Shown one piece after another: positions 27,890-32,099 of a DNA stretch of 32,099 bases. The notes below the pieces were generated by a model. It did not search any database, was not told the origin of the DNA, and saw only the letters and a program-made list of their open reading frames with translations. A program made the translations under genes and the position numbers. Position 1 is the stretch's first letter, and each line of letters opens with the position of its first letter. The stretch lies in the IMG/VR virus record IMGVR_UViG_3300006916_000199, positions 1 to 32,099 of that record, one strand, 5' to 3'. The DNA is from a virus.

Positions 27890-28827
27890 AGTAAGCTTGC
27901 ATCTCCCGGTTCCATACTGTTGTATCGACCTTCAACAACTCCTTCCCATCCAACAACATTATCCCTTTCAACTTGGTTAGAGGAATACCCATCAAAGGTT
28001 CCAAAGTTTCCTGCCCTTATTTCCTCTAAATTCATAGTGTACTTTATTCTATGAGGCATAAGAGTTCCAAGATCATAGCCCGCTTCCTCAACTGGTTCTA
28101 AAGAATAATCAGTACATATGCAAGGTATGTTTCTAAATAAAATACCGTGATTTAATCTAACTATTGGAGGACCGTATACGGGATTTTCTGAATTATTAGT
28201 TACAGAGGCTCGAATTATTGCCGTCCAATATAATATAACATCTAAAAGATTATCTGTAGGTATATTTTGTTCCTGAGTAGAAGCGGAACTAAACCCAAAG
28301 AAATTTTTAATACTTTGAACACCCCCTAAGGCGGCGTCAAAAGGTTTACCTAAAAAATCTAAAGTGGACTCCAACGCATCATTGTCAAGCTCATTACTTT
28401 TAAGAGATAGTTCAAATCGTTCTCTAGCCTGTGATGCTTTAGCCACTAAACTTCCTTCTCCACGAAGTGAGTTTTGAACAAAATCCACTGTAGATTTTTC
28501 AAAATACTTCTGTAGTAATTTGTTGTTTTCATAGTCAACATAGCGCAAGAAATTTTGTTTTACTTGCGTTCCATACTCCTCTAGAATATGACGAAATGAC
28601 ATATGAAACTCTAATGAAAACTTTCTAGAGTCTGACCCAAGATAGGTGTAAAGCTGGCTGGGCCTGGAAAGCAAGCTATACTTCTTGTAGTTTGCTCTCT
28701 TTTTTTCTGTTACTCTTATATTTTCAAAGAAAGGTAATGTTACTATGTACTTCCCTGTATTTTCTTTAGGAAATTCAAAAATAAGCTTAGACCTATCTTC
28801 TAATTTTCTTTCTCTTATTCTTTTCAT
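27886..28827 (-). CDS. Tail-tube initiator/baseplate protein, gp48/gp54-like
   Basis: The 313-residue product follows the tape measure and precedes gp53, the position of the proteins that join the tube to the hub. Two segments look conserved: SRPSQLYTYLGSDSRKFSLE (about 53-72), and a C-terminal barrel part with VRLNHGILFRNIPCICTDYS (about 220-239) and MPHRIKYTMNLEEIRAG (about 256-272). These fit a tube-like fold seen in gp48/gp54 and analogous tube-initiator proteins. A charged helical insert (about 85-190) separates them. The start is an ATGA overlap with the tape-measure stop and lacks a ribosome binding site, so expression probably depends on upstream translation. Distant family assignment; no database search was possible. 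Confidence 0.65.
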   Translation of the reverse strand: MKRIRERKLEDRSKLIFEFPKENTGKYIVTLPFFENIRVTEKKRANYKKYSLLSRPSQLYTYLGSDSRKFSLEFHMSFRHILEEYGTQVKQNFLRYVDYENNKLLQKYFEKSTVDFVQNSLRGEGSLVAKASQARERFELSLKSNELDNDALESTLDFLGKPFDAALGGVQSIKNFFGFSSASTQEQNIPTDNLLDVILYWTAIIRASVTNNSENPVYGPPIVRLNHGILFRNIPCICTDYSLEPVEEAGYDLGTLMPHRIKYTMNLEEIRAGNFGTFDGYSSNQVERDNVVGWEGVVEGRYNSMEPGDASLL

Positions 28828-30455
28828 GGTTTATTATTAATGAAAGGGGATGTGTACACAGGTACGGTAAATCCATCTTCAATAAAAGATGTTGTAGCTC
28901 CAGCAGTGACCGCATTCAATTCTATTAGCTCATCTAGCTGAGGATCTCTAACAGCAGTATCTACCATCTGGGATATCGTTTGATCTAAAACCCTTAGCGA
29001 AGAAATTAATCGTTCGGGGAGTTCGGGCTTTGGGAAAGAGTCAGCATTCTCATCCTTAGTTTTTTTATTGATATCGTTCAAAGTATTTAAACTACCTTGC
29101 AGTAAATCATTAGCCCCTTCAGCAATATCATTACCCTTTTTTGTGTTTTCTGCTATAACTTCGCTTATAGTATTAAGTTTAGGAATACTTATCTTATCTT
29201 GCTTATCTGTAAAAAGACCTAAAAATCCCGCAGCAATTCCAAACATAAAGGTATCTATAAAACTAAGCACCCAGTTTACAACAGTTCCAAACGCACCAAC
29301 AAGAAAACTTATGGAGTCAAGACTATTATAAAACTTTTGAAATATACTAGTACCTACATTAAATACTTTTATAAAAAAGTCTCCTAGTTTTATAATCACT
29401 TTGCTTATTTTATCTACCGTAGCTTGAAACGAATTACCGTCCTTAAATATGTTAGAAAATACATTACTAACGGAATCAGCTAACCCTGAAATGATAGGTG
29501 CAAACCTCTCACCAACAGCCTGACCTAATTTAAGTATTGCAGGGAAAACTTCACCAGAGATGACCGCATCTAATGGCTGCAAGAAGTTATCTCGTAAAAC
29601 TTTTAATTGGGCTGTGAACGTTTGTTTGTTCATATCTTCTGTTTTCTTTCTGCCTTTTTCTAAGCTGTCTGCTATACTTAATATTACTTGAGCAGTGTCT
29701 CCTAAAGCACTCTCAACAATACTAAATTGTCCGACAAATCCTTCTGGGTCAGGAGCCAAGTTTCTAATATTTTTAGCTGCAACACTAAAAAAGTTTTTAA
29801 GTATTTTTTCACTATCGGCAGGGCTAGCTGCCATCTGCTCCCTAACCATAGGTTGCTGAAGCAAAGCCAACTTCCTAAAAGTATCCAGCGAGGGAGATGT
29901 AAAGAAGCCAAAGAATTTTTTTAGATCATCTTCTAGCGCGGGCACTTGACCAGCCAGCTTTGCTGCTACTTCGGGTAGTTTTTGGAGTCCTGCCTCCTTT
30001 AATAGAGGCATATTCTTGCTCAAGGAATCAACAACCTTCACTAGCTTTTCCGTGCTCACTGCGAACTGATCTTTTGTTTCTAACAAAACCTCAGCCAAAT
30101 CAACAGTCTCTGATCTAGTCAACCCTAATGTAGCCTCCAATGTAGCAAAAGTTCTTGCTGTAGCTTTAAAGTTTTGACCTAGAAGCTGCTGCTCATTTAA
30201 AAGACCTAGTAGGCCCTGCACATTCCCCTGCAAGCCCGCGTTCAGCGTAGATATGCCTACTTGAAGTCTTTGCCCTATCGTACCGTTAAGTTGCTTTAGG
30301 TCGGCTCCCAAGGAGGCTCTAACTCCGTCTAGACTTTGACCTAAGACTAAACTTGCTTTTTGAGCTTGCTCTGATGTAGCTAAAACTCCTTCAATTCTAC
30401 CAATAGCCTTTCCTATGGTAGTGTTGAGAGTATTTATTGCAGCGGTTAAAACCAT
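28824..30455 (-). CDS. Tape measure protein
   Basis: This 543-residue protein is almost wholly helical: an Ala/Leu/Gly-rich N-terminal part, a charged middle and a hydrophobic stretch (about 370-413, with FLVGAFGTVVNWVLSFIDTF and a following Gly-rich segment) that could form two membrane-spanning helices. This is the usual build of a tape measure, which sets tail length and is ejected into the cell envelope. With about 0.15 nm per residue, the length predicts a tail near 80 nm, close to T4 (gp29, 590 residues). It starts with a strong site (AGGAG, 9 bases before ATG) and shares its ATG with the previous stop (TAATG). The helical N-terminal pattern repeats loosely but not exactly. Confidence 0.82.
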   Translation of the reverse strand: MVLTAAINTLNTTIGKAIGRIEGVLATSEQAQKASLVLGQSLDGVRASLGADLKQLNGTIGQRLQVGISTLNAGLQGNVQGLLGLLNEQQLLGQNFKATARTFATLEATLGLTRSETVDLAEVLLETKDQFAVSTEKLVKVVDSLSKNMPLLKEAGLQKLPEVAAKLAGQVPALEDDLKKFFGFFTSPSLDTFRKLALLQQPMVREQMAASPADSEKILKNFFSVAAKNIRNLAPDPEGFVGQFSIVESALGDTAQVILSIADSLEKGRKKTEDMNKQTFTAQLKVLRDNFLQPLDAVISGEVFPAILKLGQAVGERFAPIISGLADSVSNVFSNIFKDGNSFQATVDKISKVIIKLGDFFIKVFNVGTSIFQKFYNSLDSISFLVGAFGTVVNWVLSFIDTFMFGIAAGFLGLFTDKQDKISIPKLNTISEVIAENTKKGNDIAEGANDLLQGSLNTLNDINKKTKDENADSFPKPELPERLISSLRVLDQTISQMVDTAVRDPQLDELIELNAVTAGATTSFIEDGFTVPVYTSPFINNKP

Positions 30456-30796
30456 TATTTGATTCTCCTAACAGGTCCTTGTATTTTGGACAAAATGTAT
30501 GTCCTGTAATTATCTGGAGGAAGCTCCTTATTTTTATATAGACTCTTAAGATCCTCTGGTGTGTATTCTCCATTTAGAGGGACTTTGATTCCAGTAAACA
30601 ACCTGTTACCTGTTTTGGCGTCCTTGGTCACTGGGGTTACAACCAAAAGCACCACTTGTTTGTTGTCATACTTAAAAAATACAAAGTCCCCTGGGCGTAT
30701 ACCTGCTGATGATTTGGGGACCATCTGTATCTTTTGATCGCTGGTAACACCGACTTGAGACAAAAAATTCTTAATTATCTTTGAAATAAACCGCAT
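30455..30796 (-). CDS. Small basic protein of unknown function at the head of the tail operon
   Basis: The 113-residue protein is basic and opens with a hydrophobic/basic helix (MRFISKIIKNFLSQVGV). A probable small beta-barrel follows: RPGDFVFFKYDNKQVVLLVV, then TKDAKTGNRLFTGIKVPLNG; its end is YRTYILSKIQGPVRRIK. The G-D-x-V-F-F-x-Y strand pair resembles SH3/KOW-like folds, but this is a visual impression. AAGG lies 5 bases before the ATG. It is the first gene of the tail block; its stop overlaps the tape-measure start, so it is probably made with the tail proteins. Function unknown; a tail-assembly or tail-tip role is possible. Confidence 0.75.
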   Translation of the reverse strand: MRFISKIIKNFLSQVGVTSDQKIQMVPKSSAGIRPGDFVFFKYDNKQVVLLVVTPVTKDAKTGNRLFTGIKVPLNGEYTPEDLKSLYKNKELPPDNYRTYILSKIQGPVRRIK

Positions 30797-30831
30797 ATGT
30801 ACCTTTTATATATTGTATATAGGTAATTAAA
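30797..30831. promoter_or_regulatory. Divergent 35-bp intergenic region with TATATA palindrome
   Basis: The gap between the leftward tail operon and the rightward 98-residue gene holds TATATA-TTG-TATATA at 30807-30821, an inverted repeat that could supply a -10-like element on either strand. The same bases abut the ribosome binding sites of both genes (AAGG on the minus strand at 30805-30802, AGG on the plus strand at 30821-30823). Promoters this close would give near-leaderless transcripts, so the real start sites may lie further back inside the flanking genes. Confidence 0.3.
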
Positions 30832-31128
30832 TTGAGCAAAAACATAGACATCGAAATAGTAGACTTCCTTGACCTGATAAATCACACACTGAGTAATTCC
30901 TTTACCGAAAAGTGGAGACATAAGTATAGTGAAAAATTTATAAAGCATTTCCAGTTGAAGCTTCTTGACTCGATGAATAAGCAGAAGCCTATCAAAAAGG
31001 AAATGCTTTTTAATTACCTTACTAAGAAATGTAAATACTCAAAAGAGCAGGTGCTTAACTTCTTTTCTACTATTGATATTGATATCTACAAGCCGTTTAT
31101 TTACGGTCCTTTGAAGATTTCTTCTTAG
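30832..31128 (+). CDS. Small plus-strand protein of unknown function
   Basis: A 98-residue, charged, helical protein starting at TTG (the only sensible start: an in-frame TAG lies just upstream and the next Met is mid-protein) with AGG 8 bases before it. It is the only gene running rightward between the two leftward blocks. Its last 32 bases overlap the end of the nuclease gene on the other strand, an uncommon tail-to-tail overlap. The C-terminal part (YLTKKCKYSKEQVLNFFSTI, then DIYKPFIYGPL) has a helix-turn layout loosely like the T4 gp33/gp55-type late-transcription proteins, but the resemblance is too weak to name it. Coding is supported by length, site and consistent amino-acid composition. 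Confidence 0.65.
   Translation: MSKNIDIEIVDFLDLINHTLSNSFTEKWRHKYSEKFIKHFQLKLLDSMNKQKPIKKEMLFNYLTKKCKYSKEQVLNFFSTIDIDIYKPFIYGPLKISS
30935..30942 (-). promoter_or_regulatory. Candidate late promoter for the tail operon (TATAAATT)
   Basis: On the minus strand TATAAATT matches the T4-type late promoter TATAAATA at 7 of 8 positions and lies about 140 bases before the first tail gene, inside the opposite-strand gene. The tail operon needs a promoter somewhere between the nuclease stop (31097) and 30796, so the site is well placed. A match this good is expected by chance several times in AT-rich DNA of this length, and it is not known that this phage uses T4-type late transcription. Confidence 0.22.
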
Positions 31129-31882
31129 CCTTTAGCTCCTCAAACTTCTTGGCGCAGGTTTGGGGGTCATTGTATTCAGGACACAGACCCTTATAGGCAC
31201 ACCAGTTACAGAAGTCGTTTCTGCTAGGCTTTAGCTCTGCTTTCTTTTTCTTCCTGATCCTCCAGACCTCATCAACTATGTTCTTGACATGTGCATTGAT
31301 CTGGGGTACGCTATACTGGACATGCACGAAGTTGTTCGTCAAGGGGTAGTAATGTGCAGCCACAATATTCTTGACGGGCACATCGTACAGCTTACTGACA
31401 GCGTACACATAACCCTTCAACTGTGAGTCCTGGTACAGGTCTACCTTGCTCTTCTCCCTTTTGGAGGTCTTGTAGTCTATCACAAGGTATCCTCCGTCCT
31501 TACCCTTGATCACGCGGTCAATGACGCCATTGAGCGTTATATCGTCCTTTACAGGGACCTGGAAGACTAGCTCTGTGGCAATGCTGCCCTCTAGCCCAGC
31601 ATTAAACTCAAGAAAGTTACGGAAACACGTTGAATCTTTGCCCTCATACTTCTTTGATATAGTCCATGTGCCCTTCACACTCTCAGCAATCTGCTCCAGT
31701 TCCTCCTGCGTGGTGGCCTCAACGCCGTCCTCTAGGACTTTGTGGATGTATGATCCAAAGTGTAGGGCCTCTGTGTTGGCCTCTTCAGGTTCGGGTAGCC
31801 TGTCTACATAACGGAAGCAGTATTTCAATTGACACTGTTTAAAAGTTTGATACTTAGATTCGGAGATAGTATTTATGTACAT
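31097..31882 (-). CDS. Cas4/RecB-like PD-(D/E)XK exonuclease with Fe-S cysteines
   Basis: The 261-residue protein has the motifs of the RecB/Cas4 nuclease family in order: an N-terminal cysteine C17 in FKQCQLKYCFRY; GSYIHKVLE with H47; GVIDRV with D122; VIDYKTS with D136 and K138; QLKGYVY with Q154 and Y158; and a C-terminal C225-x2-C228-x5-C234 that with C17 would hold a 4Fe-4S cluster. These give a metal-dependent active site (H47, D122, D136, K138). Family members resect DNA ends in recombination or replication. The start has GAGGTG 5 bases upstream. The gene uses more G/C-ending codons than the tail genes and its first bases overlap the opposite-strand primase-like gene. A recombination role for phage DNA is likely; a CRISPR role is not suggested. 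Confidence 0.88.
   Translation of the reverse strand: MYINTISESKYQTFKQCQLKYCFRYVDRLPEPEEANTEALHFGSYIHKVLEDGVEATTQEELEQIAESVKGTWTISKKYEGKDSTCFRNFLEFNAGLEGSIATELVFQVPVKDDITLNGVIDRVIKGKDGGYLVIDYKTSKREKSKVDLYQDSQLKGYVYAVSKLYDVPVKNIVAAHYYPLTNNFVHVQYSVPQINAHVKNIVDEVWRIRKKKKAELKPSRNDFCNWCAYKGLCPEYNDPQTCAKKFEELKAKKKSSKDRK
31875..31882. other. Palindrome ATGTACAT shared by two divergent start codons
   Basis: The 8-base palindrome ATGTACAT reads the same on both strands. On the minus strand its first three bases are the nuclease ATG (31882-31880); on the plus strand they are the preferred ATG of the primase-like gene (31875-31877). Both products therefore begin Met-Tyr. Each gene's ribosome binding site lies in the other's coding DNA or just beside it (GAGGTG at 31893-31888 for the minus gene, GGAG at 31862-31865 for the plus gene). 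Confidence 0.7.
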
Positions 31883-32099
31883 GATTTCACCTCAGTTTAT
31901 TAGAGACTTCCTTACCAAGAATTTCTCTGATATCGGACGTTTATCTGCTAATGGTCGTGAATTCATCATGGAGTCGCCTTTTATAAGGAATGACTACAAG
32001 CGACACTGCTCCGTTAATGTAGATAGTGGTCTATGGCAGTGCTTCAAGACAGGAAGGAACGGAAACTTTGTTAGCCTGTATGCTCACCTTCAAGGCATA
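31875..32099 (+). CDS. DNA primase-like protein, N-terminal fragment (runs off the window)
   Basis: The first 75 residues are visible. After a helical leader, HCSVNVDSGLWQCFKTGRNG (residues 44-63) followed by NFVSLYAHLQG match the zinc-ribbon region of CHC2-type primases and primase-helicases, in which a turn of the form V-x-x-x-x-G-[LV]-W-x-C-F is followed by G-x-[FV]-x-x-L. The usual second cysteine pair is absent (CFKTG instead of CFGCG), so the ribbon may be degenerate or not bind zinc. The start at 31875 is preferred over the in-frame ATG at 31881 because GGAG at 31862-31865 sits 9 bases before it. The catalytic toprim part would be beyond the edge. Its neighbour is a nuclease, so a replication module probably begins here. 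Confidence 0.68.
   Translation, partial: MYMISPQFIRDFLTKNFSDIGRLSANGREFIMESPFIRNDYKRHCSVNVDSGLWQCFKTGRNGNFVSLYAHLQGI

Noticed and set aside
31097-31882. The Cas4-like protein as part of a CRISPR-Cas system
   Set aside because: No cas1, cas2 or repeat array is present, and the neighbour is primase-like; stand-alone Cas4/RecB-like nucleases are common in phages.

Overview
The window looks like part of the genome of a tailed double-stranded DNA phage with a contractile tail (myovirus type), AT-rich at roughly 40 % G+C by sample counting. Nothing in it names the host. An aquatic or marine host is a guess from the overall style (very large lectin, FN3 and beta-helix baseplate proteins) and should be treated as inference only.

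Layout: about 30.8 kb of the window is one leftward (minus-strand) tail and baseplate block, from a small leader gene at 30796 down to 129, plus the first codons of another minus-strand gene at the left edge. In transcription order it reads: small unknown protein, tape measure, tube-initiator-like protein (gp48/gp54 type), gp53-like LysM wedge, gp27-like hub, gp5/gpV-like spike without a lysozyme domain, a LamG/concanavalin-type lectin protein, gp25-like wedge, gp6/baseplate-J wedge, a 2655-residue gp7/P2-gpI-like wedge protein fused to a beta-helix and four FN3 domains, a pair of related small tail proteins, then three large fibre or adhesin-like proteins. Almost every junction is an ATGA or TAATG overlap or a gap of a few bases, so the block looks like one translationally coupled unit that builds the baseplate from its central axis (tape measure, tube base, hub, spike) outward to the wedges and then to the host-contact surface.

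The right end is different. A Cas4/RecB-like PD-(D/E)XK nuclease with four iron-sulfur-type cysteines (minus strand) starts back to back with a primase-like gene (plus strand). Their start codons lie in one shared palindrome, ATGTACAT. The nuclease gene is visibly richer in G/C-ending codons than the tail genes. Between it and the tail block sits a small plus-strand gene of unknown function whose end overlaps the nuclease gene antisense. This corner is probably the edge of a replication/recombination module.

No tRNA, CRISPR array, insertion sequence, integrase or reverse transcriptase was seen. No stretch longer than about 90 bases lacks a gene. Sheath, tube and tail-completion genes are not in the window.
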